A DNA stretch of 64,000 nt from NCBI GenBank assembly GCA_028285205.1, contig JANQQA010000150.1, forward strand, positions 1 to 64,000, written 5' to 3'. The translations under genes were made by a program, and so were the position numbers. The notes below the pieces were generated by a model that was not told the DNA's origin, did no database searches, and saw nothing but the letters and a program-made list of their open reading frames with translations. Position 1 is the stretch's first letter, and each line of letters starts with the position of its first letter. The stretch is from Bythopirellula sp. (GTDB lineage: Bacteria; Planctomycetota; Planctomycetia; Pirellulales; Lacipirellulaceae). Positions 45,801-54,875 of the stretch are shown in pieces.

Positions 45801-48800
45801 CCGTCTAGTTGATGGGCATCCGCGATCCAGATCGCTTCTTCTTGCCGTAGCGGAAGAAACAATTCCAGGTCTGGGACCGAAGTCTCAAGCTTCCACCGCA
45901 GTGTCCACGGTCGCGCCGCAGCGGCTGCTTCGGAGGACATGCTGTCGACGGAGTTCGTTTGCAGGTTGGCATCGTACTGAGCCGCCAAGATCACAGCGCG
46001 GCCGACTGCGGTAGGCTGTTGATCGTTAAATCCCTGTAAAGCCTTGAGAAACCTCTCTGGCAGGTACACATCTTCACCTTGCTGCATCCCTTCTGAGTCA
46101 ATCGGTATCAGGACTTTGGGCAGGCTTTCAACCTGCGTGCCCATCTCACTGATGACTGTCGGCGATTGAGCAACGACGTCACCTACGGGTCCTGCTTGGA
46201 CAATCACAAATGCAACTAGACACGTGGCGAGCTTTTCAGTGGCAGAATGTGGTGTGCTTCCCACTTCCGTAGAGCTCAAAACGACACGCACCAATGCTGC
46301 GGCGACCAATCCGAGGAAGATTGCCTGTGGAATCGTTAGTAAGTGTGGTGGAACAACGAGGCAGGCGGCAGCAGTGACAGCTCCGATGAGAAGCATGCAA
46401 TTTGGAAAATGGCCGATCTTCCAGAGCCCAATTACTAGTGACAAGAGGAGGACGGCATACCACACCGCTCGACTCACGTAAGCTTGGCGAACAACCAAAG
46501 TTGGCACGGATTTTGAGAACTCAACTGATTGAGCTTGTCGCCCCACATCTGCAAGACTGGTGCGATCCGAAGCATCCCAGAGCACCTCGGTCGGTGGAGG
46601 GATTCCCAGCCAGTCCACGACCGAGACATAGTCCGGTGATCGAGAGCCCCGCAACTCCGCCAGACGATCGGCAAGCTCGTCTGCAGTGACCAGATAAACG
46701 CCAGAGACCCTCGTCGGCCTGATCTGGTCGCGCCAGTGTGCCACTCGCTCCGCGGTCGAGAGAACAATTGCCTTGGGACTCGAGATCAACGCAAGTTGGT
46801 AGCTTGAGAGTGGTCTTGCGCGCGATATCATAGAGCTCGGATCGGGTTGACTCTCCGCAAGACTTCCGCAGAGCGTATTCGCCTGCAACCCACTGGCAAG
46901 TACTGCGGTTCGATCAATACAAAAAAGCGACTCAAGACGATTTTGGTCCACTAGCTCGGCGAGTATCGCCCCGAACGGGCGTTCAGGTTCCTTTGGAATA
47001 CGCTCAGATAGTTGGTTCGCTAATGAACCAGTCAACTGCCTGGAGTTCTGGACTGCCAGGGGCGTAGACCAGAGCGTCGTCCAAGCTGTGCGGGAAAACG
47101 GCTTAAACCGCGCTTCCCCCCGGGGCCGCGCAAGCGGTCCGAACAATCGCTTCCACCAATGGTATCTCTGGGGAGAGTATCGTTGCAGGGCATTGTCGAT
47201 TTCGTATTGCTCTGGTGCCCAAAGCGTCCAGCGTCCCAGATTCACAGGAAACGAACATTCGGGCAGCACTGGCTGAATCTTCGCCGAGCCACCTAGGGCG
47301 GTAGTGCGCGTGGAGTACCTGAGGCTCAAGCGATGCCATCTATTTGGCCCATTGAAACTGAACTTGTAAGTGTTGTCCGCGGAACGCGACCGGTTCGTGT
47401 CGATTCGCTGAGTGTTCAGCCAAATGTCCTGAAGCTCCGCGTCACCTGGGAGTTTTAGGAATGCAACTCGCTCACCAGAGTTTTCGAGCATGTAGTTAGC
47501 GGCATGAAGTGCGGCTCCGTCTGCGGCCTGGACAGTCTGGTACTCACCAACCCAGGCGACCAACTTGGGAATCAAATGCGGTGTCGTCCGTCGCTTCAGG
47601 TACAAGTTCACAGGATTGGCTTCGCGGCGAAATTCCTGCGGGCTGATTCTGTAGGCACCTAAAAGAGGCAAGCTATCGGAATTCACACCAAGTGTACTTG
47701 TGAGACTTGGTGTCAAACCCTGGTCAATGAGCTCAAAGTCCTCTAGTGCTCCGTGAACCTGAACTTGTTCCGTCCAACGGTGCGTATCTGTCAATCGCAG
47801 CAAATTGCACAGTTGCAGCGATCCAATCGGTTGAGAGTAACTCGCTTGCAATTGGAAATCGCTTTCCAGCCGTTCAGAGAACTTCAGCAGATACTTCTCA
47901 GTACTAAGATTGTCAGAATCAACAGCATTCGCAGTTACGACACGCCTAGTGGTAACCTGTACGTTCTTATCGGCTACGATCCATTGCATGGATTCCGGGA
48001 CCGGAACACTGGATTCCAGGATCAACTCGGAAATCGCCCCCGCTTCCATGAAGTAGTCAAGCTTGTATGTGTGGGAGATTTGATCAGGTTCAGCGTCGAT
48101 TGCTACCTGGACCCTGGCAGAGTAACGCGCAGGTTGCTGACCAATCTCGATGCGATCCGCATCGCGCAAACGCGAAATCTCAATAAACTGACTCCCTGTT
48201 CTCTCGGGCATCGCGTCGAGAAGTCCGGTTGGGATATCAGTTGTACCCGCCGATGGATTGGTCAACGAACTCGTGGACTCATGCGCCAAAACGATCTGCT
48301 CTGATTTGGCAGTGCTCAGATTCAACCACTCAGCCGTGGGGATCGCCTCAAGAAATCGCAACACCCTAAATCGCCCCACAGCGGTAGGTAGTTGCAACTG
48401 ACCGGTCGTGTTGCGCGCTTCGATTCTGATTTGCACAGGATGCTCGGCAGAAACAGGACGATCCAGCTGACAATGAAGGATCGACGAAGCATCAGTTCTG
48501 TTGACATGCCATTCACGCAGCGCAGATTCTGGACTAGATGTCACAGAGTTAACCTGCCAACCGGGGTGAATCACGGCCCGCGTTTGATAAACCGCCCCGC
48601 GAGAATTCGCGAAGTCCGCAACGACTGTGCCTTGAGCCTCCCCACTAGCAAGTTCAACCTGGGTCAGTGTCTGTACTTCAAGTTGCGTCTGCGGGCGAGT
48701 TACTCTAACTTCAAGCGCAGCCTCTTGGGACCACTCTTGAAACCGATAGACCTCACCCTCGTTCGTATCGGTCGTTATCCCGACGATGTGCTGAAGCGTG

Positions 48801-49972
48801 CATTGAATTGGGTTGAGCGACTGCAGCTCTAAGTCAGGCGAGATGAGGAGCCGACTCGTCCCTTCTGTCCACGCAATAGTCTCGAACCGTAGTTTTGGCA
48901 ACTCCCACAACGAATCCATTCGGAGTTTCGCCAAACAATGAATCCGGACCAGCTGGGGAGAATCTGCCTCAGATAGTGCGACAACCAGATGCTGCCGGCC
49001 TTCGTCAGTAACAACACTCCATTCAACACCTTCCTGATCCCGCGTCACGTCGATCACGCGCGTGCCCGCTGGTAGCTCTGCCCTGGCCGTCGTGTTCGTC
49101 GCTTGCAACCCATCAGTCAGCAATTCGGTAACAAATTCGATTCCGGTGGAGTCGATATCGTAGTGCGTCAATTGGCTGCCGAGCGGCGGCCTACGATCCT
49201 CCCGCGTCTCGCGCACCTGGCGAACGGTGATGCGGTGAACCTCATGTGGAGCTAGTTGAAACAGCCATCGTCCAGCACCGGACATGGCAGATTCGGTTTT
49301 CAATAGCTCGGCATTGGAGATCTCGACGGAGTAGGCGGCTGGCAATACTAGCTCAAACGTCGCAGGTACGATGCTGGGGGCTTTGAACAGAAATTCAACA
49401 TGATCGTCAGTCACTTCGGAAGCGGGAAGTAGGCCTTCGATCATCAGTACTCCGGGTCGCTCCACCAGGATCGCCGGAGTCATTTTGGCGCCGTCCTGTT
49501 CCCACAGCCCTGCCACTGCCCGTCGCTCGGAAGGCTCCTTCCAGTTTGCCGACTGGATTGCCATGTTGAGCGGCGAGATTGGCAGGAGCTGCGATTCGCC
49601 GCCTAGGGTGTTCACGTCGAGTTCCGCTTCGATCTCCAGCGTCGCTGCCGAACGTAGCTCGGCGCGATAGACGCCGCGCTGAATGCCAACGGCCACATGT
49701 GAAGACTCGCTCGATTGTTGGCTCTGGATGCGCGTCAGGCGGGCGAACGTTGAGTTAGCAACTGGCAGATAGCGATCGGCACCTATCGGCCACGTCTGAG
49801 GGGAATCAGCAGGAACAAACACACGTCGGAACTTGGCATCGTCCAGCTGGGCTTCCGTGCTGACTGGTTCCCTAGCCCACGCGCTGTGTTCGTCGAATCC
49901 AAGGGCTCCGCTGACGAACCACCACAGAACGGCCAGTAGCGCGCCGCATGACCGAGTGCGAGCACGAATCAT
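42833..49972 (-). CDS. Giant exported membrane-anchored protein, 2379 aa, unknown function
   Basis: The ATG at 49972 overlaps the stop of the upstream gene (ATGA), which suggests coupled translation; the frame is open to 50047 but the upstream part is a shadow of that gene. It has a signal peptide (ARTRSCGALLAVLWWFVSGA), a long beta-rich ectodomain, a block of membrane helices in the middle (about 1165-1225), then what looks like a second signal sequence (LATCLVAFVIVQAGPV ending VAQ-S, about 1245-1268), a second ectodomain, and two C-terminal membrane segments (about 2282-2355). No catalytic motif was recognised. The internal signal-like segment suggests a fusion of two once-separate genes. 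Confidence 0.7.
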   Translation of the reverse strand: MIRARTRSCGALLAVLWWFVSGALGFDEHSAWAREPVSTEAQLDDAKFRRVFVPADSPQTWPIGADRYLPVANSTFARLTRIQSQQSSESSHVAVGIQRGVYRAELRSAATLEIEAELDVNTLGGESQLLPISPLNMAIQSANWKEPSERRAVAGLWEQDGAKMTPAILVERPGVLMIEGLLPASEVTDDHVEFLFKAPSIVPATFELVLPAAYSVEISNAELLKTESAMSGAGRWLFQLAPHEVHRITVRQVRETREDRRPPLGSQLTHYDIDSTGIEFVTELLTDGLQATNTTARAELPAGTRVIDVTRDQEGVEWSVVTDEGRQHLVVALSEADSPQLVRIHCLAKLRMDSLWELPKLRFETIAWTEGTSRLLISPDLELQSLNPIQCTLQHIVGITTDTNEGEVYRFQEWSQEAALEVRVTRPQTQLEVQTLTQVELASGEAQGTVVADFANSRGAVYQTRAVIHPGWQVNSVTSSPESALREWHVNRTDASSILHCQLDRPVSAEHPVQIRIEARNTTGQLQLPTAVGRFRVLRFLEAIPTAEWLNLSTAKSEQIVLAHESTSSLTNPSAGTTDIPTGLLDAMPERTGSQFIEISRLRDADRIEIGQQPARYSARVQVAIDAEPDQISHTYKLDYFMEAGAISELILESSVPVPESMQWIVADKNVQVTTRRVVTANAVDSDNLSTEKYLLKFSERLESDFQLQASYSQPIGSLQLCNLLRLTDTHRWTEQVQVHGALEDFELIDQGLTPSLTSTLGVNSDSLPLLGAYRISPQEFRREANPVNLYLKRRTTPHLIPKLVAWVGEYQTVQAADGAALHAANYMLENSGERVAFLKLPGDAELQDIWLNTQRIDTNRSRSADNTYKFSFNGPNRWHRLSLRYSTRTTALGGSAKIQPVLPECSFPVNLGRWTLWAPEQYEIDNALQRYSPQRYHWWKRLFGPLARPRGEARFKPFSRTAWTTLWSTPLAVQNSRQLTGSLANQLSERIPKEPERPFGAILAELVDQNRLESLFCIDRTAVLASGLQANTLCGSLAESQPDPSSMISRARPLSSYQLALISSPKAIVLSTAERVAHWRDQIRPTRVSGVYLVTADELADRLAELRGSRSPDYVSVVDWLGIPPPTEVLWDASDRTSLADVGRQAQSVEFSKSVPTLVVRQAYVSRAVWYAVLLLSLVIGLWKIGHFPNCMLLIGAVTAAACLVVPPHLLTIPQAIFLGLVAAALVRVVLSSTEVGSTPHSATEKLATCLVAFVIVQAGPVGDVVAQSPTVISEMGTQVESLPKVLIPIDSEGMQQGEDVYLPERFLKALQGFNDQQPTAVGRAVILAAQYDANLQTNSVDSMSSEAAAAARPWTLRWKLETSVPDLELFLPLRQEEAIWIADAHQLDGLPVKLNWHPNDGGCSIVIPERGVHWLNLACRPRYSGTNGAKRLQLHVPAVPEARLELTYPAADVDVLRVPGAALLTEQSTPSAKQYLLGLQEKIEIHWENDSSIKEVEFWERLEQSSWLFVDGAAARLEVQFHFVGRRGSSQELSLEFSDELKFIDQQPNLQVAEVLEADPMYPRRVRLRLGADVPSDFVLPLQFELKRSVSIGKIYFPEVRVVGSSPELNRFAVSVSSGLSYDERGSGDLRGLEPREFLESWDDPGGAPLFAYALDRQSPAWSLMVWPDPYSLDARQALRMHCSSKSVDVEFEAEVHALTGSWHSHRLLIPDSIQIDEILVIEKNESRSVPLRWSRSSPTEVSVFLSTPVERPQRVSIRGRLIVAANGQFEVPQIRLAYVNRGEIRMELYRTEDIDLSWVSPVLAPQQNQDQTIPRSADELHVGSFSWRANEADSLSELRIRKNQVAFGAESVTTIEPAADGWRSGVSSRILVGRGVLSRLRLDVPPTVRAPFQLTPEHAGVIGEVVESTAGKQITVLLAEPAAAGDEIKIGLSGKLDLPVDQRLVVPSLRWSGASRSERYVLLPTLVDAESIAWHRSGLRRQSLPLRLVEFATQEAPAHCFRIEQELFEAEQRNAQRVMRRARVRHAKITGLLDTKGDFSATAEFLLQPGRASSCTVQLPRNSEVLQLVVGDAPARRVRLSDGSWKLPIGPPFLPQRILLSYRCNMLQTSNRLTLDPPKILLGDQVLPAEKTWWRIRTPVELSLHTDETKHRTSAREIARTSYEVPLQIVQDAFSQALDLPQEEGRAWTRTWRGIIRRAEREWQAFGSWNDEKAGLLPTNETLLAIEDAFAEEAGFDPTGSDLLTYPILQPSNLSMDATRTEYCFVSESSDQLELTTTLGPHRGVWRWLVAFMMIGGVAAAVSRLRHRPEVYQNLSRHPHGLALLIGLGWWLLLKPSAVGMLIVLFAVFSLAMRTWRWHRHEKSTSRETPVAMMPS

Positions 49973-52900
49973 GGCATTGGCCCACCAGTTTTCAACTCGG
50001 TCGTTGATTCTGTGAAGCCTCCCCCCACACGAACCTGTTCGGGCCAAGGTTGCGTGAATTCCGAGGGCTCAAGACGAATGTTGATCTCGGTCGATGATGG
50101 TTCCTCTGCCTGGTTCAAGGCCCGCCTTAGCACTAGGGATATCAAAGTCATTAGGCCGCCGGCCAAAATTAGCTCTATCAGTAAGATTGTGAACTCCGGG
50201 TAGCGCAGGCCCCCCGCTAGCAAGCTCAAAGACAGGCCAAGCCAAAAATATCCTTTTCGCGCGATCGGCGTGTAGATGCAAAGCAGCCCCAAACCAAACA
50301 CTCCCACCGCACACGCCAAGAACACCCACAGCTGGCGAATGACTACAAATTCAATCTCGCTCGGCAACTCGAATGCGCGAAAAACATACTGACTCGATAA
50401 TGGTGGTGGCGCCATTTCTGATTTAGCGTTCGTGTGCTGTTCGAGATCGGCTTGGGACAATGTGGGCTGCCGCCCCCAGCGAAAATTCCGCCAGCCCAGC
50501 CAATAATCTGGAATCAGCTGCTCAGGCGCACTCGCTAGTTGCCAACGTTGTGGGAGGACCAGATGCCAATAGATCGGCGCACTTGAAACACGGCACTCTA
50601 GCTGGGGTAGGTCAGTCTGTAATGCCCCAACCGATGGCAAGCCAGCACGATCGTGGTATCTGAGTTCCAGCGTGTACCCTATTTGTGGGTCAGGAGACCT
50701 TAGCGAGACCAACACTCGATTATCGTCAAGCATCTCGTAGGCCCAAGGATTCCCGTCGAGTAGAACTTCCATCTCGGTACCGTCCAATTGAAACGGCATT
50801 TGGACAAATACCTTCACACCAGCAGTATGGAAGCGAAACACGGCACGTTCCTGTCGCTGATTTGGAGTAATCCAGGTCTGAAACCAGGCTCTCTCCATCG
50901 TGGCAAGTTCCATTTCTTCGGCCGATGTGAGCTTCGCGAAGAACGAAAGAGACGACGTTTTCGCATTTGCAGATAGATTGAGAGCTCCGGCTGAGTTCTC
51001 CGCCAATCCCTCGCTTGAAATCGCATTCCATTCTTCGATCTCCGAAGCTTGATTGGCTGAGACCAACACAGACTGCATCCCACGCACTTCCACATCGTGT
51101 CGCAGCAATTGATCAAGAGGCGATGCGAGCGGTAGCGTTATTGCTTCCAATTCATCGACTGACAAAGGTGGATTTGCAATTTGATACGTCAGCTCTAAAG
51201 GAATCTCGTCTTGTATTGGCCTCGGTAGCGATACGATCACAGATTGCAGTGCGTCCTCAGCGTCGTTCGCGCCAGCATCGCCCGCACCATCAACAGCGTT
51301 CACCAGTCCTAACGGTAACTCCTCACCATCGTGTGTTACCTTCAGCGAACTGTTCTGCCAAAGCCGATCGGGTAAGCGTAGGGTCAATTGCGATACAGCG
51401 CTGTATTTTGCCACGTAATCAAATCTTTGCAAAACTCGAGTGTTACTTCGATCAATTTCAACTTCTGTGGCCTGAGCAACACTGACTTCTTGCTCTCGTC
51501 GCGAAATCTCTGTCACATATTTTGGTTGAGGCAGAAACGTGCGTAGTCTAATTTGTTTTGCGGCGTTCAGCGTTTCACTTTCGCCGAAATCAAGAAGATC
51601 ATCGTCCTCGACTGGGAGTATCGAAAGTCCCTCGCATTCCTCAAATCGCGATGCCAGCAGCATTGAATCGTTTGAGCCAACTCGCAACTCCCCATCCACC
51701 ATGAATGCCTCCATGGGTTCAGGGAAGTAGAATGTGTTTTCGCCAAGCTGAATGTCCTTGCGAAAACTGAGCTTCAACGAAAGCTGTGGTGTGCTCGGGT
51801 CGACCAACCCAAGCGACAATCGTCCATCGCGTCTCTCCACGACGCTGTTGGGATCGATCGTTCCGCCCGACTCGATGGGAGCATCTGTTCGCTCCCATCC
51901 GTTGAGCGCGATCCGCATCGAGAATATCTGAGCCCCGGTGAGCTGGTAGTCGTATTGCACGTCGAGACGTGCCTCGTCGGCGTCGATATTCAGCTCGTAG
52001 CGCGGCTGCACACTTACCCGCCGCTGCCGTGGCGAGGAGAAAACGACAATTTGCCACGGGAATCGCGTGTAACGGAAATTTCCAAGGATTGATCGTCCGT
52101 CGGAAGCGACGCTAGTCTCTTCGATCGGTATCTGTTCGACTTCATCATAAAGATCAAAGTATGCCAAGAGCTGATCGTCGACTTCCAAAGTCACGGTCCC
52201 AGACTGATCGAATGCCTCTAAAACCTGAAAACCCTCAAGTCGACATTCCGCCGCATCGCCAAATGACTCGATGGGTGCCTCGGCGAAAAGGTTGATACTC
52301 CATGGCTCGAGACTCGGTTCCGGCAAGCTAACCAAAATCTCTTCATGCTGGTCGCCAGTGGACGATGACCGGATTTGCTTGACATCGTAGTCCGACGGAA
52401 GGTCGGCGAACTTCAGCTTCGCACGATTCGGCAGTCGTACACGCACTTGCTGCAACGGGCGCTCATTATTGTCAATACGCAATGTCGTCTCGTAACTGGC
52501 CAGTCGGCGATCGATCTGAATCGTCGTCTCCTCTTCAACTTGAAGCGGCAAAGATGCAGCTTGGTTTGGTTCTTTTTCAATCTTCCAAGCAAGGCGAAAC
52601 GGGTTGGCTTGTCCCAACAAGCGAACTTCCGTCATGTCGTCTGTATTCCGAACGGTTTCCAAGGCCAACTGTTTGCTTGATTGCAAGTCGCTCGCTGCTG
52701 CAGACACACGCATCAGAAAGCTGTTGGTCGATGCACGTGGCAAGTGCAGCTCAATACTCTTGGAGCCGGCGCTCGAACTCAATCTCGCCAAGCCATCTAG
52801 GATCAGTTTTCGCTGCGTGCTACCCTCGCCAGACAGCCAGAGGACATAGCCATGTTGATCCTTGTCGAATATCAAACTCTCCCCACCGCGCTGCTCTTGA

Positions 52901-53478
52901 ATCACGATGTTCTGAACGATTAACTCAGGCAGCTGAATTGGAATCTCGACCCAGCCGGAAGATTGCACCGTGATCTCGAATTCAAGGTGCAGCTTGGCCA
53001 GAGAATCTCCGGCATCACCCGTTAGGCTCCAGTGATCAAGCACATAGCGCGGAGGTCTGGAAGCCAATTGATTGGCATCGCGTTTCCAAGCGTTGAAAAA
53101 GTCCTCGTACTGAAAGCCAAGGATTTTTCGCAGCTTGCCTGTCGCATCGGGCAGCAAGAAAACGTCAGGCGCCGCTGGTCGTGCATCAGCGCCGCGGGTC
53201 AGGAAACCCAACGGCGAATTGGAATCGCTCGACTCTTTTGGCACCACCATTGTTGGGTCTTCGCCCACACTTGGGGCAACTTGTTCGATAGCCATCGAAG
53301 TAGGATTCTCATCTACCTCGGATGAGTCACCCCCGACAGCCTGTTCTTGCTCGTTAGCTGACTCTGTGGCCTGCAGTGTGCCAGTCTTCGGTGCGACTGC
53401 ATCCTCTTGCGCATACCCGAGCTGCAGGCACAGAGTGAGCCATAGTGATAACCAGCAAGATGTCAGCCCAGGACGCAC
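49969..53478 (-). CDS. Large exported membrane-anchored protein, 1169 aa, unknown function
   Basis: It starts at GTG 53478 with a signal peptide (CWLSLWLTLCLQLGYAQ). Residues about 25-1030 are predicted soluble and beta-rich, with an opening motif VFLLPDATGKLRKILGFQYE comparable to motifs in each half of the next gene's product. Two to three C-terminal membrane helices (about 1039-1126) precede a short acidic tail. Its stop is shared with the start of the 2379-residue gene (ATGA). No enzyme family was recognised. A structural envelope role is the default guess. Confidence 0.7.
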   Translation of the reverse strand: MRPGLTSCWLSLWLTLCLQLGYAQEDAVAPKTGTLQATESANEQEQAVGGDSSEVDENPTSMAIEQVAPSVGEDPTMVVPKESSDSNSPLGFLTRGADARPAAPDVFLLPDATGKLRKILGFQYEDFFNAWKRDANQLASRPPRYVLDHWSLTGDAGDSLAKLHLEFEITVQSSGWVEIPIQLPELIVQNIVIQEQRGGESLIFDKDQHGYVLWLSGEGSTQRKLILDGLARLSSSAGSKSIELHLPRASTNSFLMRVSAAASDLQSSKQLALETVRNTDDMTEVRLLGQANPFRLAWKIEKEPNQAASLPLQVEEETTIQIDRRLASYETTLRIDNNERPLQQVRVRLPNRAKLKFADLPSDYDVKQIRSSSTGDQHEEILVSLPEPSLEPWSINLFAEAPIESFGDAAECRLEGFQVLEAFDQSGTVTLEVDDQLLAYFDLYDEVEQIPIEETSVASDGRSILGNFRYTRFPWQIVVFSSPRQRRVSVQPRYELNIDADEARLDVQYDYQLTGAQIFSMRIALNGWERTDAPIESGGTIDPNSVVERRDGRLSLGLVDPSTPQLSLKLSFRKDIQLGENTFYFPEPMEAFMVDGELRVGSNDSMLLASRFEECEGLSILPVEDDDLLDFGESETLNAAKQIRLRTFLPQPKYVTEISRREQEVSVAQATEVEIDRSNTRVLQRFDYVAKYSAVSQLTLRLPDRLWQNSSLKVTHDGEELPLGLVNAVDGAGDAGANDAEDALQSVIVSLPRPIQDEIPLELTYQIANPPLSVDELEAITLPLASPLDQLLRHDVEVRGMQSVLVSANQASEIEEWNAISSEGLAENSAGALNLSANAKTSSLSFFAKLTSAEEMELATMERAWFQTWITPNQRQERAVFRFHTAGVKVFVQMPFQLDGTEMEVLLDGNPWAYEMLDDNRVLVSLRSPDPQIGYTLELRYHDRAGLPSVGALQTDLPQLECRVSSAPIYWHLVLPQRWQLASAPEQLIPDYWLGWRNFRWGRQPTLSQADLEQHTNAKSEMAPPPLSSQYVFRAFELPSEIEFVVIRQLWVFLACAVGVFGLGLLCIYTPIARKGYFWLGLSLSLLAGGLRYPEFTILLIELILAGGLMTLISLVLRRALNQAEEPSSTEINIRLEPSEFTQPWPEQVRVGGGFTESTTELKTGGPMP

Positions 53479-53617
53479 AACAACCCTATCGAGAAGCTTC
53501 TGGCTCGGAATTCCCTAATGGAATGCAGAAACGTAGAACCAGCTTTGTTGAAAGAGGCAGATTAGGTAGGAACTTCTATTGTAAGCAGCTTGCAGGACGA
53601 TCAACACCCAATTGCCG

Positions 53618-54412
53618 CTAGAGGCTGATCAGCGGCATTAGTGCCTCGTGAAGCTCAGGGGTGCTAGAAACAGCGTAATCGGCTCGTTCCAAGCAGAATT
53701 CACCACCTCGACTGGCAGACACCACGCCGCCGGCTTCGCGTACTAGTAGAACCCCAGCCGCTGAGTCCCAGGGGTGGATGAAGTGCGCCCAATGGGCATC
53801 TAGGCGGCCGCAGGCAACGTAGGCGAGATTGAGTGCCGCAGAGCCGGTTCGTCGAACCGCCTGACATTGGGGGGCAACCTGCAGGAACGCCTGGAGATCG
53901 GGAGAATCGGCGGTCAGACTCGGAGGGAAGCTAACCGCCACCAGGGACTTTCTGAGCTCAGTCGTCTTGCTGGAGGTGATATCGCAGCCATTTAGCTGGC
54001 TTCCGAGTCCGTCTGCGGCACGGAAACATTCGCTCCGGATCGGATCCAGCACGACGCCGGCAACCAGTTTGCCCTCATTGGCGACCGCAATAGACACTGC
54101 AAAACATGGAAAATCGTGTACGTAATTGGTGGTGCCGTCAAGCGGGTCGACAACCCAGCAGTAGCGTCTGTTGAGCTGGGTAGGGTCGGGATCCTCTTCC
54201 CCTAGAAAGCCATGATCTGAGGAAGCACCCAATCCAAATTGAGCATCGATCACCCCGCGAATTGCCTTCTGAGAGGCTAAGTCGGCGTCAGTCACAAGGT
54301 CCCGTGCAGATTTCTCCTCCGCAGAGAATCGGCCCCGCCAATCTAATAGCTCGCGGGCGCCCGCCGCGGCCGCTCGCTCGCAAGTGGCCAGCAATCCTTC
54401 GATATCCGTCAT
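53618..54412 (-). CDS. Inositol monophosphatase family phosphatase
   Basis: A magnesium- and lithium-sensitive-type phosphatase of the IMPase/FBPase/CysQ superfamily. In 264 residues the metal-site motifs are present: GEED (72-74 acidic), WVVDPLDGTTNY (about 86-97) and HPWDSAAG (about 214). Possible substrates are inositol phosphate, PAP or histidinol phosphate; this cannot be decided here. It starts ATG at 54412 and is divergent from the candidate small RNA. Confidence 0.9.
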   Translation of the reverse strand: MTDIEGLLATCERAAAAGARELLDWRGRFSAEEKSARDLVTDADLASQKAIRGVIDAQFGLGASSDHGFLGEEDPDPTQLNRRYCWVVDPLDGTTNYVHDFPCFAVSIAVANEGKLVAGVVLDPIRSECFRAADGLGSQLNGCDITSSKTTELRKSLVAVSFPPSLTADSPDLQAFLQVAPQCQAVRRTGSAALNLAYVACGRLDAHWAHFIHPWDSAAGVLLVREAGGVVSASRGGEFCLERADYAVSSTPELHEALMPLISL

Positions 54413-54550
54413 AATTTCTCATCCTTGCGAAGCAGCTCTGGGCGGGCAGTGATTTGTCGTAAAACCAAGCTTAGCAAGCAATAACGTCGATTCGAAGCTG
54501 ACCAGCATCTGGCAGGCAGTTTTTTTTTGGTAAAGAACTTTACAGAAAGC

Positions 54551-54578
54551 TGGACATGTCGCTGCAAATGAGTATGAT
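54551..54578 (+). promoter_or_regulatory. Sigma-70-like promoter TGGACA-N16-TATGAT
   Basis: The -35 is TGGACA (54551-54556) and the -10 is TATGAT (54573-54578), 16 bases apart. A start near 54585 is expected. The next strong signal downstream is the terminator at 54705-54741. Confidence 0.5.
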
Positions 54579-54584
54579 CATAGA

Positions 54585-54741
54585 TGAATGGAAGGAGTGA
54601 TGCCGGAGGGTTTACGAGTAATTACAGCGCTGATCAGCGACTGGCAATTGCCTAATTTCTATCATCCCCCCACAGTAGACACTTTGGCCTCTTCTCTGTT
54701 CCGGCCCCGTCGCGACACCTCGGTGTTCGGCGGGGTTTTTT
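54585..54741 (+). ncRNA. Candidate small RNA or transcription attenuator
   Basis: It lies between a good promoter and a strong intrinsic terminator, with no convincing ORF: the frame from the ATG at 54588 reads straight through the terminator. Internal palindromes CGCTGATCAGCG (54628-54639) and GGCAATTGCC (54643-54652) indicate structure. It is about 157 nt long. It may be an independent RNA, or a leader that controls the gene at 54876, which is on the same strand. Confidence 0.45.
54705..54741 (+). terminator. Strong intrinsic terminator
   Basis: CCCCG pairs with CGGGG, CG with CG, and ACACC with GGTGT around a two-base loop, giving twelve pairs with single mismatches. TTTTTT follows directly (54736-54741). 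Confidence 0.85.
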
Positions 54742-54875
54742 ATTGCGCCGTTATTGTTCTGAAGCGTTGCCAACATGACGGACGTCGCGACCGCGCCGCC
54801 ACGAACGTTGAACGCCCCATTTTACTCTCATAGAATTCGAACACAGCAGGTCTTCGACCTACGTGAACGAAACAG

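Noticed and set aside
54588-54833. Small protein-coding gene
   Set aside because: The frame runs through a strong intrinsic terminator and has no motif; treated as non-coding RNA.
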